DNA from: Oceanisphaera sp. IT1-181
GTDB lineage: Bacteria; Pseudomonadota; Gammaproteobacteria; Enterobacterales; Aeromonadaceae
DNA length: 64,000 nucleotides
Reading direction: 5' to 3'
Assembly (NCBI RefSeq): GCF_033807535.1
Contig: NZ_CP136856.1
Coordinates: 1,607,001 to 1,671,000, forward strand
In this document: positions 26,910 through 37,035 of the stretch, one piece after another
Layout of the letters: every line of letters starts with the position of its first letter
How positions within the stretch are numbered: the stretch's first letter is position 1
Position numbers and translations under genes: made by a program
The notes under the pieces: generated by a model
What the model was told of the DNA's origin: nothing
Databases searched by the model: none
What the model saw: the letters and a program-made list of their open reading frames with translations, nothing else

Positions 26910-27917
26910 GTGTATTCACTGGCTAAACCCCTAATGTTTCAATGTGACCCAGAGCATGTGCACGAGCTCACCATCAAGGGATTGGCAAAAACGCAACATA
27001 ACGCCTTGGCGGCTTTATATCGTCGGCCGCAAATTATTAATCCCGTAGAGGTAATGGGCTTAACCTTCGACAACCCGGTGGGATTGGCGGCAGGTTTAGA
27101 TAAAAACGGTGATTGCATCGATGCCTTTGCTGCCATGGGTTTTGGCTTTATTGAAATTGGTACCGTGACGCCCAAGGCACAAGAGGGCAATGAGAAGCCG
27201 CGCCTGTTTCGTATTAAACAAGCAGATGCCATCATCAACCGCATGGGTTTTAATAACCACGGCATCGATTACTTAATTGAAAACGTTAAACGCGCCCGCT
27301 ATAGCGGCGTGCTCGGCATCAATATCGGTAAAAATAAAGATACCCCGATTGAGCATGGCAAAGACGATTATATTATTTGCATGGAAAAAGCCTACGCTCA
27401 CGCAGGCTACATTACGGTGAATATTTCCTCGCCCAATACACCAGGCCTCCGTAGCTTACAATACGGTGAAGCGCTAGATGATTTATTAGGGTCACTCAAA
27501 GAAAAGCAGGCCGAATTGGCGCTGATTCATAATAAGCAGGTGCCCTTACTGGTGAAGATTGCCCCAGATTTGTCGATGGCTGAAATTGAGCAAGTGGCAG
27601 ACAGCTTAGTGCGCTTTAATATTGACGGCGTGATCGCCACCAATACCACGCTGGATCGCGAGTTAGTGTTTGATTTGCCCCATGCCCATGAAGCGGGTGG
27701 CTTAAGCGGCCGACCGGTGCAAAGCAAAAGTACTTGGGTTATCCAAGAGCTGTCGCGTCGCTTAAATGGTCACTTACCTATTATTGGTGTGGGCGGGATT
27801 GACTCACTGACCGCAGGTCGTGAGAAGATGGCTGCCGGCGCCAGCTTAGTGCAGATTTATTCTGGATTTATTTATCAAGGTCCTAAGCTTATTCAGCAAT
27901 TGGCACGCCATTTATAA
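26910..27917 (+). CDS. pyrD: dihydroorotate dehydrogenase, class 2 (PyrD)
   Basis: Membrane-bound FMN enzyme of pyrimidine synthesis that passes electrons to quinone. The N-terminal helices (SLAKPLMFQCDPEHVHELTIKG) are the quinone-binding class 2 extension. FMN and active-site segments are GLAAGLDKNG, NRMGFNNHG and ISSPNTPGLR, with the catalytic Ser of class 2 in the last. 335 aa is the usual length. Start is GTG 26910 with AAGGAT upstream. It lies just before zapC, as in E. coli. Confidence 0.96.
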   Translation: MYSLAKPLMFQCDPEHVHELTIKGLAKTQHNALAALYRRPQIINPVEVMGLTFDNPVGLAAGLDKNGDCIDAFAAMGFGFIEIGTVTPKAQEGNEKPRLFRIKQADAIINRMGFNNHGIDYLIENVKRARYSGVLGINIGKNKDTPIEHGKDDYIICMEKAYAHAGYITVNISSPNTPGLRSLQYGEALDDLLGSLKEKQAELALIHNKQVPLLVKIAPDLSMAEIEQVADSLVRFNIDGVIATNTTLDRELVFDLPHAHEAGGLSGRPVQSKSTWVIQELSRRLNGHLPIIGVGGIDSLTAGREKMAAGASLVQIYSGFIYQGPKLIQQLARHL

Positions 27918-28065
27918 AGGCGGCATGGCGCACAATAATTTACCTTTAGCTCCAAATGGGTTATAAATTAGCGTATTAATGAATAATTAAACATTTGGTT
28001 TGATAAATGACGTCTATTATCAAGTATCAAACCATAATGTTGTATAACTAAAAGGTGTGACTTGG

Positions 28066-28611
28066 ATGTTACTTCAACCAAATGATCAGTGGCGCTGGTT
28101 TATGGGCGAAGACAAACACCTAATGCTGGATCTGGGGGCGGAGATGCTATTTAGCAGCCCCTATCTGGAGAAGCATTTAGTGTATTCGGCCTCATTAGAA
28201 CAGTGCTTTTCGGTCGAGGATACCGGCCTATATTATCGATTTATCGATCAGCTCAACACTATGGGTTCATCGGCACAACGGGTGCAAGCGGCGTTAAATG
28301 GTGTGGCCGTGGCTCGATTTTATAAACCCTTGATGCCCCAGAGTTGGTTTTTTGAACCGCAAGCAGATTATCATCAACCTGAGCTTGGTGAGCTAATTGG
28401 TTTAGACGTAGAAAATGAACAGCTCACCATGATGGTGGTGGATACCTCACCGTCTGCGTCTGTGTGTATTTCATTGTCGGCACCTCGCTTATTGTCGGAC
28501 AGCAAGCAACTCAACACCTTTAGTGCCATCAAGGTGATGAATGATCGACTGGTCAGTTTAGATACCATCAGCAATATCAACGATATCAACGATATCAGAC
28601 AAGTAGGTTAA
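28066..28611 (+). CDS. zapC: cell division protein ZapC
   Basis: Cytoplasmic protein that binds FtsZ and bundles its filaments at the division site. The pattern PNDQWRWFMGEDKHLMLDLG, RFYKPLMPQSWFF and AIKVMNDRL matches ZapC. ATG 28066 (181 aa) is preferred because AAAGG lies 10 bases upstream; GTG at 28057 would be too close to that site. The C-terminus carries short NDI repeats. The pyrD-zapC order is as in enterobacteria. Confidence 0.9.
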   Translation: MLLQPNDQWRWFMGEDKHLMLDLGAEMLFSSPYLEKHLVYSASLEQCFSVEDTGLYYRFIDQLNTMGSSAQRVQAALNGVAVARFYKPLMPQSWFFEPQADYHQPELGELIGLDVENEQLTMMVVDTSPSASVCISLSAPRLLSDSKQLNTFSAIKVMNDRLVSLDTISNINDINDIRQVG

Positions 28612-28702
28612 CGGACTGCAGCCCGCGTTTTGCTGTTTGGGCTTGAAAGAGTCTGTGAAAGAGTCTGTGATCACAAGAAATTGAAAGCATCAGAAAAATT
28701 AA

Positions 28703-28745
28703 AGCACAAAGCCAACAGTAGCATTTCTATTGTTGGCTTTGTGCT
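28703..28745 (+). terminator. long hairpin after zapC
   Basis: The arms AGCACAAAGCCAACA / TGTTGGCTTTGTGCT, extended by TAG/CTA with one mismatch, are followed by GCTTGTTTTA. Probable zapC terminator, and also near the 3' end of the opposing tRNA array. Confidence 0.7.
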
Positions 28746-28952
28746 GCTTGTTTTACAGCGATATGACAACAGATAGCAATCTGCTGGGGTATGTTGTGTG
28801 TACGCATGATGAAAATCAGGATCGAAAAAATCGAACATAGGTTCGCATGGGTATATTTAATGAAGTTTAGAGTGTAATAACAGGGTAGGGGAGTACTGAG
28901 GTAACTTTAGGAGGATTGCTATTTGCCTGAACAGGCTAATTGTAAACTTAAG

Positions 28953-29029
<77 letters not shown>

Positions 29030-29107
29030 TCCGATACTTAAACGCTAACTCTTTATTCATACTAACTGTACATTTTCTATTTCTTTACGTATTACTTCAC
29101 ACTTAAG

Positions 29108-29184
<77 letters not shown>

Positions 29185-29262
29185 TCCGATACTTAAACGC
29201 TTACTCTTTATTCATACTAACTTTATATTTTCTATTTCTTTACGTATTGCTTCACACTTAAG

Positions 29263-29339
<77 letters not shown>

Positions 29340-29412
29340 TCCGATTACTTAAACGCTAATGCCGTACTACTTTACTACATAATGCTTACTTAAGATATTG
29401 CTATCACTGAGT

Positions 29413-29489
<77 letters not shown>

Positions 29490-29503
29490 TCCTCAGGTTG
29501 TGC

Positions 29504-29532
29504 ATATTAGTGATCTGTCTCACTGAATGCAA
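29504..29532 (-). promoter_or_regulatory. candidate promoter of the tRNA array
   Basis: On the minus strand TTGCAT (29532-29527) and TAATAT (29509-29504) are spaced 17 bp. Transcription would start about 8 bases before the first tRNA. Confidence 0.4.
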
Positions 29533-29670
29533 GCGTGGATGCAGAACTTTATTCTAGTTGCCTAATATAACGCCAAGCCGCTTCAAATACGTACAATACG
29601 CGGCAAATTCTACAGAATCTCCCAGCTTTGAGGTATAATGCGCGCCTCTTTTGTTTGGATAAGCCTGACT

Positions 29671-31809
29671 ATGCTACTGCCGTTTTTTGCTACCTGCCCT
29701 AAAGGCTTGGAATCTTTGCTCCTTGATGAACTTACTCAGTTAGGCGCCACTCATCTACAGGAAACTGTGGCCGGTATCGGCTTTCAGGGTGATTTGGCCA
29801 CCGCGTACCGCGCCTGTATGTGGTCGCGTTTAGCGTCGCGCATTATGTTGCAGCTGACCGAGTTTACCATGCGCACCGATATGGACTTATATCTGGGTGC
29901 GGCAAATGTGGCGTGGGAGGATCATATTCAACCAGGGCAGACCTTTGCGGTAGACTTTTCGGGCACCAACGAAGCCATCACCAATACCCAATATGGTGGC
30001 CTAAAAATTAAAGACGCCATCGTGGATCGTTTAACTAAGCGCCACGGTGAGCGGCCCAACGTTGATAAGCGCACGCCTGACATTCGGATCTTGGCGCATT
30101 TGAAGCGTAATAATGAGCTGAGCATTACCCTCGACTTGTCTGGTCCGGCACTGCATCAGCGCGGTTATCGCCAGCAGGCGGGCGATGCACCGCTTAAAGA
30201 AAACTTAGCGGTGGCGATTTTATTGCGCAGCGGTTGGGATAAGACCTCACCGTTAGTCGACCCTATGTGTGGCTCTGGCACCTTACTAATAGAAGCGGCA
30301 TTGATGGCCGCCGATCATGCGCCGGGTTTATTGCGGGTACGCTTTGGCTTTATGGCCTGGAGCGGTCACGACAGAAATGCCTGGCAAGAGATCAGCGCCG
30401 AGGCCACGGTGCGTGCGACTCGCGGTTTAAAGCAAACTCAAGTACAGCTCATTGGTTTTGACCAAGACAAGCGCGTACTGGGCTTTGCCCAAGACAACGC
30501 TATGGCGGCGGGAGTGGGCAACCTTATCGATTTACGCCAAGGCACGGTCGAGAATTTAGTCAATCCCTTAGCCGATCCGCAAAACCCTGATGAACAAACT
30601 GGCTGGGTTATTTCTAACCCGCCGTACGGCGAGCGCTTAAGCGAATTTCCGTCCTTATTAGGCTTGCATCAGTTACTGGGTGATAGATTGCGTGAGCAAT
30701 TTAAAGGCTGGAATGTCAGCTTGATCTCCAGCTCACCGGAGTTACTGAGCTGCTTGCGCCTGCGTCATGATAAAATTTATAAGCTCTTTAACGGCGCGCT
30801 TGCCTGTGAGCTGCGTAATTATCAGATTGCTGCAGACGCTAAAACCGCGCGACCTTTAGCCGTCGACTTTGCAAATCGTTTGACCAAAAACATCAAGCAA
30901 CTCGAAAAGTGGGCCAAGACCGAAAACATCGATTGCTACCGTCTTTATGATGCAGATTTACCTGAATACAATGCCGCCATCGACCGTTATCAAGATTACA
31001 TTGTTATTCAAGAATACGCCGCCCCTAAGACCATTCCTGAATACAAGGCGCGCGGTCGTTTCTACGATTTAGTACAAGCTACCATGGCGGTCACTGGCGT
31101 GACGGCTAATAAGTTGATCATGAAGGTACGCGCCCGCCAAGTCGGCCGTGAGCAATATGAAAAACTGGATCGCCGCGATCAGTGGTTGGAAGTACAAGAG
31201 CATAACGCCAGCTTACTGGTGAACTTATACGATTATCTGGATACGGGCTTGTTCTTGGATCACAGACCGACCCGCAAGCGCATCGGTGAGTTGGCCAAGG
31301 GCAAAGATTTCTTAAATCTGTTTGCTTATACGGGCAGCGCTACGGTACATGCCGGTTTGGGGGGCGCTAAGTCCACCACCACGGTGGATATGTCTAACAC
31401 CTATCTAGGTTGGGCCGAGCGCAATATGGCGCTGAATGGCTTAAATGGTCGTGAGCATCAGTTTATTCAGGCTGATTGTTTAAGCTGGTTACGCGAGCCA
31501 GGTGAGAGCTACGACTTGATCTTCGTCGATCCGCCGACATTTTCTAACTCCAAGCGCATGGAAGATAACTTCGATATTCAGCGCGATCATCTGGAGTTGT
31601 TGGGCTTGTTGAGTAAGCATTTACGCCCGAATGGCTTGGTGATTTTCTCCAACAATAAGCGCCAATTTAAAATGGATTTAGAAGGCTTAGCCCAGTTAGG
31701 CTTGAAAGCCAAAGACGTAAGCAAAAACAGCTTACCCAAAGACTTCGCCCGTAACCCACATATTCATAATTGTTGGGAAATCACCTGGGCCGAAACGCCA
31801 CAGTCGTGA
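29671..31809 (+). CDS. rlmL: bifunctional 23S rRNA methyltransferase RlmKL
   Basis: Methylates 23S rRNA at G2445 (m2G, RlmL part) and G2069 (m7G, RlmK part). Domains in order: THUMP (about residues 45-155), RlmL methyltransferase with PMCGSGT and catalytic NPPYGERL near 315, then the RlmK methyltransferase with LNLFAYTGSATVHAG and DPPTFSNSKRM near 620. ATG 29671 gives 712 aa (E. coli 702) and starts LLPFFATCPKGLESLL. An in-frame ATG at 29638 sits over the promoter region and is less likely. Confidence 0.95.
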   Translation: MLLPFFATCPKGLESLLLDELTQLGATHLQETVAGIGFQGDLATAYRACMWSRLASRIMLQLTEFTMRTDMDLYLGAANVAWEDHIQPGQTFAVDFSGTNEAITNTQYGGLKIKDAIVDRLTKRHGERPNVDKRTPDIRILAHLKRNNELSITLDLSGPALHQRGYRQQAGDAPLKENLAVAILLRSGWDKTSPLVDPMCGSGTLLIEAALMAADHAPGLLRVRFGFMAWSGHDRNAWQEISAEATVRATRGLKQTQVQLIGFDQDKRVLGFAQDNAMAAGVGNLIDLRQGTVENLVNPLADPQNPDEQTGWVISNPPYGERLSEFPSLLGLHQLLGDRLREQFKGWNVSLISSSPELLSCLRLRHDKIYKLFNGALACELRNYQIAADAKTARPLAVDFANRLTKNIKQLEKWAKTENIDCYRLYDADLPEYNAAIDRYQDYIVIQEYAAPKTIPEYKARGRFYDLVQATMAVTGVTANKLIMKVRARQVGREQYEKLDRRDQWLEVQEHNASLLVNLYDYLDTGLFLDHRPTRKRIGELAKGKDFLNLFAYTGSATVHAGLGGAKSTTTVDMSNTYLGWAERNMALNGLNGREHQFIQADCLSWLREPGESYDLIFVDPPTFSNSKRMEDNFDIQRDHLELLGLLSKHLRPNGLVIFSNNKRQFKMDLEGLAQLGLKAKDVSKNSLPKDFARNPHIHNCWEITWAETPQS

Positions 31810-31856
31810 AGAATTAGGGTAGTGAAGAATTAGCTATGAGTAGCGAGGAATTAACC

Positions 31857-32087
31857 ATGCGCTTAACGCTATTTTCAACGGATGGTTGCCATCTGTGTGA
31901 ACAAGCCTGGACGTTACTTGAACAAACTGAGTTAAGTAACGCCACTGTGCTGGAAGATATTATCAACGACGAACGGTGGCTAGCAGCCTATGCTGTGCGC
32001 ATTCCGGTGTTGCGCCATATGGATGGCCGCGAGCTGGATTGGCCTTTTACGGCCGCCGACATTATTGCCTTTAATCGAGAGATTTAA
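31857..32087 (+). CDS. glutaredoxin-like protein (DUF836 type)
   Basis: A 76-residue thioredoxin-fold protein that starts RLTLFSTDGCHLCEQAW, with a CxxC pair (CHLC) at the usual active-site place, and continues with IPVLRHMDGRELDWPF, the cis-proline segment. Partner and substrate are unknown. Its last base is the A of the uup ATG (TAATG), so it is coupled to uup. An upstream ATG at 31836 would add seven residues. Confidence 0.85.
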   Translation: MRLTLFSTDGCHLCEQAWTLLEQTELSNATVLEDIINDERWLAAYAVRIPVLRHMDGRELDWPFTAADIIAFNREI

Positions 32088-34003
32088 TGAGTTTATTGAC
32101 CCTACAAAACGCGCAATTAGCGTTTGGTGATGCGCCGTTATTAGACGGAATAGAATTTAATATTTTAGCCGGCGAGCGCGTGTGTATCGTTGGCCGTAAC
32201 GGTGCCGGTAAGTCGACGCTGATGAAAGTGATCGCCGGTGAGCTGCAGTTAGATGATGGCCGCCGTCAGTTATTGCAAGGCATTAACATTGCCCGCCTTG
32301 AGCAAGATCCTCCGCAAGTGGATGACGATCAAACTGTATTTGACTATGTGGCCGGCGGTTTGGCTGAAATGGGCACTTTGCTGAAAAAGTACCATCACCA
32401 GTTAGAAGTAGTGGGCCACGACTTTTCAGATAAAGCCATGAATGATCTGATGCGTCTGCAAGAGCAAATTGATGCCTCTGACGGCTGGGGATTTGAGACT
32501 AAAATTAATCAAAGCCTGACGTTATTAGAGCTCAATGGTGATACCCGTTTAAACGATTTATCCGGTGGTTGGTTACGTAAAGTAGCACTGGCACGCGCCT
32601 TGACGAACGATCCAGAAATTTTATTGCTCGATGAGCCGACCAACCACTTAGATATCGAGGCCATTGCTTGGCTCGAAACCTTCTTGCTGGACTTTAAAGG
32701 CGCCATCGTGTTCGTCAGTCACGACCGTGCCTTTATCCGTAAGATGGCCACGCGCATCGTGGACTTGGATCGCGGCAAGCTGTCTAGCTGGCCGGGCAAT
32801 TACGACGACTACTTAGTCAGTAAAGAAGAAGCGCTGCGCGTAGAAGCAGATCAAAATGCCTTGTTCGATAAGCGCTTAGCCCAAGAAGAAGCCTGGATCC
32901 GCCAAGGTGTAAAAGCCCGTCGTACCCGTAACGAAGGCCGAGTGCGCGCCTTAAAAGAGCTTCGCGTTGAGCGCGGCGAACGTCGTGAAAGTATTGGTAA
33001 GGTCAGCGTCACGCTGGATGATGTACGTCGCTCAGGCAAGATAGTGTTTGAGGCTGAGAATTTAACCTTCGCCTACGAGGACAACCTGTTGCTCGACAAT
33101 TTCTCCACGCTTATTCAGCGCGGTGACAAAATTGCCTTGGTTGGCCCGAACGGTTGTGGCAAGAGTACCATGATAAAATTGTTACTCGGCAAACTGGAAG
33201 CGGACTCAGGTACCTTAAAGTGCGGCACCAAGTTAGAAGTGGCCTACTTTGACCAGTATCGCGAGCAGCTTGATCCTGAGCGCACCGTGATGGATAACTT
33301 GGCCGAAGGTAAGCAAGAAGTTGAAGTGAATGGTCGCAGCCGCCACGTATTGGGCTACTTGCAAGACTTCTTGTTTGAGCCTAAGCGCGCGCGTACCCCG
33401 GTTAAAGCCTTGTCTGGCGGTGAGAAAAACCGTTTATTACTGGCGCGTTTATTCTTAAAGCCCAGCAATCTTTTGGTGCTCGATGAGCCGACCAACGACT
33501 TGGACGTAGAAACCCTCGAGTTGCTGGAAGAATTACTGGCAGATTACAAAGGCACCTTATTGCTGGTGAGCCACGACCGTGACTTTATCGATAACACGGC
33601 GACCCATTGCTGGTTATTTGAAGGGCAGGGCAAGGTCAGCGAGTTTGTGGGCGGTTATCAAGATATGCAGCATCAGCTGTCTTATCGAAAGCCTGTGGCA
33701 GAAAAAGCCAAAGACAAACCAGAGACTAAAGTTGAAGCTAAAGCTGTTCCAAAAATAGAGAGCAAGCCTAAGGCAAAAAAATTGCCGTATAAAATTCAGC
33801 AAGAGCTGGAAGGTTTGCCGGCTAAGCTTGAACAACTCGAGCAAAAAATAGAAAAGCTGCAAAGCACCGTTAACGCCCCTGACTTTTTCAGTAAGAGCGA
33901 AGACGTAACCCAAAAAGCGCTGCAACAATTGGCCGACGCTGAAAGCGAATTCGAAACCGCCTTCAGCCGTTGGGAAGAGCTAGAAGCCCAAGCCAACGCT
34001 TAA
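32087..34003 (+). CDS. uup: ABC-F ATPase Uup
   Basis: Cytoplasmic ABC-F protein with two nucleotide-binding domains and no membrane part; relatives act on ribosomes and Uup affects precise transposon excision in E. coli. Walker A motifs are GRNGAGKST (about 36) and GPNGCGKST (about 352); signatures LSGGWLRKVALARAL (about 158) and LSGGEKNRLLLARLF (about 441). A Lys/Glu-rich C-terminal coiled coil (about 550-638) is typical of Uup. 638 aa matches the family. A terminator follows. Confidence 0.95.
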   Translation: MSLLTLQNAQLAFGDAPLLDGIEFNILAGERVCIVGRNGAGKSTLMKVIAGELQLDDGRRQLLQGINIARLEQDPPQVDDDQTVFDYVAGGLAEMGTLLKKYHHQLEVVGHDFSDKAMNDLMRLQEQIDASDGWGFETKINQSLTLLELNGDTRLNDLSGGWLRKVALARALTNDPEILLLDEPTNHLDIEAIAWLETFLLDFKGAIVFVSHDRAFIRKMATRIVDLDRGKLSSWPGNYDDYLVSKEEALRVEADQNALFDKRLAQEEAWIRQGVKARRTRNEGRVRALKELRVERGERRESIGKVSVTLDDVRRSGKIVFEAENLTFAYEDNLLLDNFSTLIQRGDKIALVGPNGCGKSTMIKLLLGKLEADSGTLKCGTKLEVAYFDQYREQLDPERTVMDNLAEGKQEVEVNGRSRHVLGYLQDFLFEPKRARTPVKALSGGEKNRLLLARLFLKPSNLLVLDEPTNDLDVETLELLEELLADYKGTLLLVSHDRDFIDNTATHCWLFEGQGKVSEFVGGYQDMQHQLSYRKPVAEKAKDKPETKVEAKAVPKIESKPKAKKLPYKIQQELEGLPAKLEQLEQKIEKLQSTVNAPDFFSKSEDVTQKALQQLADAESEFETAFSRWEELEAQANA

Positions 34004-34050
34004 TATGGTAAAGCAGATTGCTGCACGTTAAGTGCAGCACTCAGTAAAAT

Positions 34051-34087
34051 AAAAATACCCTCATGAACAACATGAGGGTATTTTTTT
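34051..34087 (+). terminator. intrinsic terminator after uup
   Basis: The stem AAAAATACCCTCATG / CATGAGGGTATTTTT is nearly perfect with loop AACAA and a T7 tail. It can act in both directions. A second small hairpin (TGCTGCAC / GTGCAGCA) precedes it. Confidence 0.9.
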
Positions 34088-34130
34088 GGCTGCGACGGAC
34101 AGACGATAAACACAGTGCTGCTTCGCACCA

Positions 34131-34260
34131 CCAGCCGGCTAAAGCGGCTTCTACAAAATCACCGAGCTTGTAGAGGCCCTTATTTTAGGCAAAGAGTAGC
34201 GGGCCGGTTTTGTGTAACAAAACTTCAAATAACCGAGCTAGATCCTGATGGTCATCAGGA
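34131..34260. repeat. dispersed repeats, types C and D
   Basis: A GCCGGCTAAAGCGGCTTCTAC unit is followed by a type C copy (GTAGAGGCC at 34170, GGCCGGTTTTG near 34202) and a type D palindrome (TCCTGATGGTCATCAGGA, 34243-34260). They fill most of the 404-bp gap between uup and fabA, which has no gene. Confidence 0.55.
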
Positions 34261-34270
34261 AGACGGCAAT

Positions 34271-34302
34271 AAAAAAGCCCCACATATCAGTGGGGCCTTT
34301 TG
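34271..34302 (-). terminator. intrinsic terminator, probably of fabA
   Basis: The stem GCCCCAC / GTGGGGC has TTTTTT on the minus-strand side and a shorter T run on the + side. It is about 105 bp after the fabA stop. Confidence 0.7.
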
Positions 34303-34407
34303 GCTAGTTACTCATACCTTGTTAAGAGGGAAGGGGTAAGCGTAAAGAGGAACACCAAACCTATGTTCTGTCCCTTCACAATTTACTCTTCACTCTTCAC
34401 TCAAAGA

Positions 34408-34968
34408 TTAGAACTTAGAAGTATCAGTAAACAAACCTACTTTCAAATCTTTGGCTTCGTAGATTACGCGGCCATCAACTTCAACGGTACCATCGGCGAT
34501 GCCCATGATCAGTTTGCGCCAAATGACGCGCTTCAAGGTGATCTTGTAAGTCACTTTTTTCGCGGTTGGCAAAATTTGACCAGTAAATTTCACTTCACCT
34601 ACACCCAGTGCACGACCTTTACCTGGGCCACCTTTCCAGCCTAAGAAGAAGCCGACCAGCTGCCACATGGCATCTAAGCCTAAGCAACCTGGCATTACTG
34701 GGTCACCGGGGAAGTGGCAATCAAAAAACCATAAGTCAGGATTAATATCTAATTCGGCAATGATTTCGCCCTTACCGTGCTCGCCGCCGTCATCAGAGAT
34801 CTGCATGATGCGGTCCATCATCAGCATGTTAGGGGCGGGCAACTGGCTGTTACCTGGGCCAAATAATTCACCCTGGCTACAGGCCAGTAATTCTTCACGG
34901 GTAAAGCTATGCTTGCCCAGTTCTTTTTGCGAAGGCAAGGCTTGAGGCTGTTCTTGAGACATAGTCAC
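34408..34968 (-). CDS. fabA: 3-hydroxydecanoyl-ACP dehydratase/isomerase (FabA)
   Basis: Dehydrates 3-hydroxydecanoyl-ACP and isomerises the product to the cis-3 form, the branch point to unsaturated fatty acids. The active-site His85 (DCHFPGDPVMPG) and Asp99 (GLDAMWQ) match E. coli His70 and Asp84. 186 aa is 14 longer than E. coli at the N-terminus; MTMSQEQ leaves ATG 34968 or 34962 possible. A FabR-type operator lies 53 bp upstream. It neighbours lonH as in E. coli. fabB is not in this window. Confidence 0.96.
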   Translation of the reverse strand: MTMSQEQPQALPSQKELGKHSFTREELLACSQGELFGPGNSQLPAPNMLMMDRIMQISDDGGEHGKGEIIAELDINPDLWFFDCHFPGDPVMPGCLGLDAMWQLVGFFLGWKGGPGKGRALGVGEVKFTGQILPTAKKVTYKITLKRVIWRKLIMGIADGTVEVDGRVIYEAKDLKVGLFTDTSKF

Positions 34969-35020
34969 AGTATTCCATTATGTTCAGGCAAAGGCCTAGA
35001 TGGTAAATTGGCGTCACTTT

Positions 35021-35038
35021 AGCGAACACTTGTTCGCC
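35021..35038 (-). promoter_or_regulatory. FabR-type operator upstream of fabA
   Basis: AGCGAACACTTGTTCGCC is a palindrome of arms GCGAACA / TGTTCGC with centre CT. It agrees with the FabR operator pattern of gammaproteobacterial fabA and fabB promoters (AGCGnACAnnTGTTCGCT). FabR represses these genes in response to unsaturated acyl chains. It is placed 53 bp before the fabA start. Confidence 0.75.
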
Positions 35039-35079
35039 AGACAAGTCCGATCACTCTAAAGTCGGAACTAAATCCGAAA

Positions 35080-37035
35080 TTAAATTCGAAACAAGCGCCG
35101 TAAAAATCCACGTTCTAAAGTATGACCATTCAGCTCATCGAGCCGATCACGAATGCGCCCAAAGAGCGTATCTGGTTGTTCCACATCACCGGCTACGCTG
35201 CCGGTAAGCAGCTCAATCGCTTGTTCCACGCGGGCCACGGGGAAAATATGAAACTGGCCGGCGCTGACGGCGGCGGTCACTTCATCGGATAAATTCAATT
35301 GTAAACGATTACTGTCCGGCAAAATAATGCCTTGCTGACCGGTAAGGCCTTGAATTTTACACAGGCGGTAAAAACCTTCAATTTTTTCGTTCACGCCGCC
35401 CACCGGCTGCACATTACCAAACTGATCCAAGGCACCCGTTACAGCAAAGTGTTGATAAATCGGCTCTTTAGCCATGGCAGAGAGTAAAGCACACAAACCG
35501 GTTAAGGAGGCACTGTCACCGTCTATCTCATGATAAGACTGCTCAAATACCAAGTTAGCCGATAAGGGCGAAGGGTGCTCGGCCCCAAATAAGTTCGACA
35601 AATAGCCGTGAATAATCATCATGGCCTTGGCATGAATATGGCCGGCTAATTCAGCTTTGCGCTCAATGTCCACCACATCGCCATCGCCCAAGTGCACGGT
35701 GGCGGTTAAACGCACCGGCTCACCAAAGTCATAAGGGTGGCCGATAATTTGGATCACCGACAAACCGTTAATTTGACCGACGGCTTTGCCTTGCGTTTGC
35801 ATCAGATATTGACCATCGCGTACGCCGATATCTGACTGCTCAATTAAGAAACTTAAGCGATGATCTTGCTCTTGCTGAGCCAATATCAAATGAGCGGCGC
35901 TGATAATCTCACTTTGCTCACGGCGCGCGATCACATCACTCAGCTGCATCATGGCCACTAACTGCGCTTCAACTAAGGATACTTTATGTTGATGGTCAGT
36001 TAAGCGACTGCTGTAGCGACACAAACGCAGCACCGCACTCGCATCTAAATCCAGCAATTGATATTTTTGACGCAAGTGAGCCAAATACCCTAAATAAGTC
36101 GGTAAATCTTCACGCGCATCCCATTCTGGCAAGATGTCGGCCCGTAAGAAGGCCAGCGTATCTAAGTCACGATCCATTAAATACAGTTCGGCGACCGCTG
36201 AGCGATCTCCTACCAAAATCAGATGAAAATCCAGCGGCGGCGCTTCTGGCTGAAAGTAAAAGGCGGCCATTTCAGCGGGTCGGCTCCACTCAATTTGACG
36301 AGTAACCAGCGCATTTTTCAAACGGAACCACAAATTAGGCTGCTCAAGCAGCTCTTCGATGGCCACGATTAAATAGCCGCCATTGGCCTGATGGATAAGA
36401 CCGGGCTCAAGTAAATGATGATGACTAAATATGGAGCCTTGTTCGGTTTGAAAGTGCACGGCACCAAACAACTGCTCAGGCGTAAACTGGCGCGCATGTA
36501 CGATGGGCATGCTGTCGTCATGGCGATGTACCATGAGATTAATCAATACCGGATGGCTAAAGCCTTCACCGGCGGCCACGTGCTGAGCCAATAAAGAGAG
36601 ATAGTTGGCAACCTTGGGGTCGTTATCTTGTTTCTTTAAGATACGCTCCACAATATGCTCCGCATCCAGATGGCGCGACGACAATTCCAATAGTTGGCCA
36701 ACTAACTCACAAAACACTAAACCGCTGCCGGCTTTCAATCGCAGCCAGATGGGTTTTTGTGGATGCGTTAAGTTTTCCGCATAACAAAGGTCGAATAAAT
36801 TAGCATGATCAGAATGCTTAGCGACCAAGTCGTGTACCAGCTCTTCGTAGTCCACACCGGCAAAACCATTCAATAATAAAATGGGATTCACGGCTTTGAG
36901 GGCCGAGAGGGTGGCAAAGGCGGAGTCTGCTCTGTCTTGTAGTGCACTGAACGCTTTAGGGGGCAGCTCGCTCAGCGTACTGATCTCAGGCAGGGTAAAA
37001 ATCGGATTTAGTTCGACGGGACTCAGTGGGTGCAC
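35080..37035 (-). CDS. Lon-family protease LonH/YcbZ
   Basis: ATP-dependent-protease-like protein of 651 aa. The N-terminal part keeps AAA-like features but I see no intact Walker A motif, as in other YcbZ members. The C-terminal S16 domain has the serine in GDSASLTG (about 505) and the lysine in GGVNEKIEGF (about 548), the Lon Ser-Lys dyad. In E. coli the gene also lies beside fabA. Its substrates are poorly known. Confidence 0.88.
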   Translation of the reverse strand: MHPLSPVELNPIFTLPEISTLSELPPKAFSALQDRADSAFATLSALKAVNPILLLNGFAGVDYEELVHDLVAKHSDHANLFDLCYAENLTHPQKPIWLRLKAGSGLVFCELVGQLLELSSRHLDAEHIVERILKKQDNDPKVANYLSLLAQHVAAGEGFSHPVLINLMVHRHDDSMPIVHARQFTPEQLFGAVHFQTEQGSIFSHHHLLEPGLIHQANGGYLIVAIEELLEQPNLWFRLKNALVTRQIEWSRPAEMAAFYFQPEAPPLDFHLILVGDRSAVAELYLMDRDLDTLAFLRADILPEWDAREDLPTYLGYLAHLRQKYQLLDLDASAVLRLCRYSSRLTDHQHKVSLVEAQLVAMMQLSDVIARREQSEIISAAHLILAQQEQDHRLSFLIEQSDIGVRDGQYLMQTQGKAVGQINGLSVIQIIGHPYDFGEPVRLTATVHLGDGDVVDIERKAELAGHIHAKAMMIIHGYLSNLFGAEHPSPLSANLVFEQSYHEIDGDSASLTGLCALLSAMAKEPIYQHFAVTGALDQFGNVQPVGGVNEKIEGFYRLCKIQGLTGQQGIILPDSNRLQLNLSDEVTAAVSAGQFHIFPVARVEQAIELLTGSVAGDVEQPDTLFGRIRDRLDELNGHTLERGFLRRLFRI

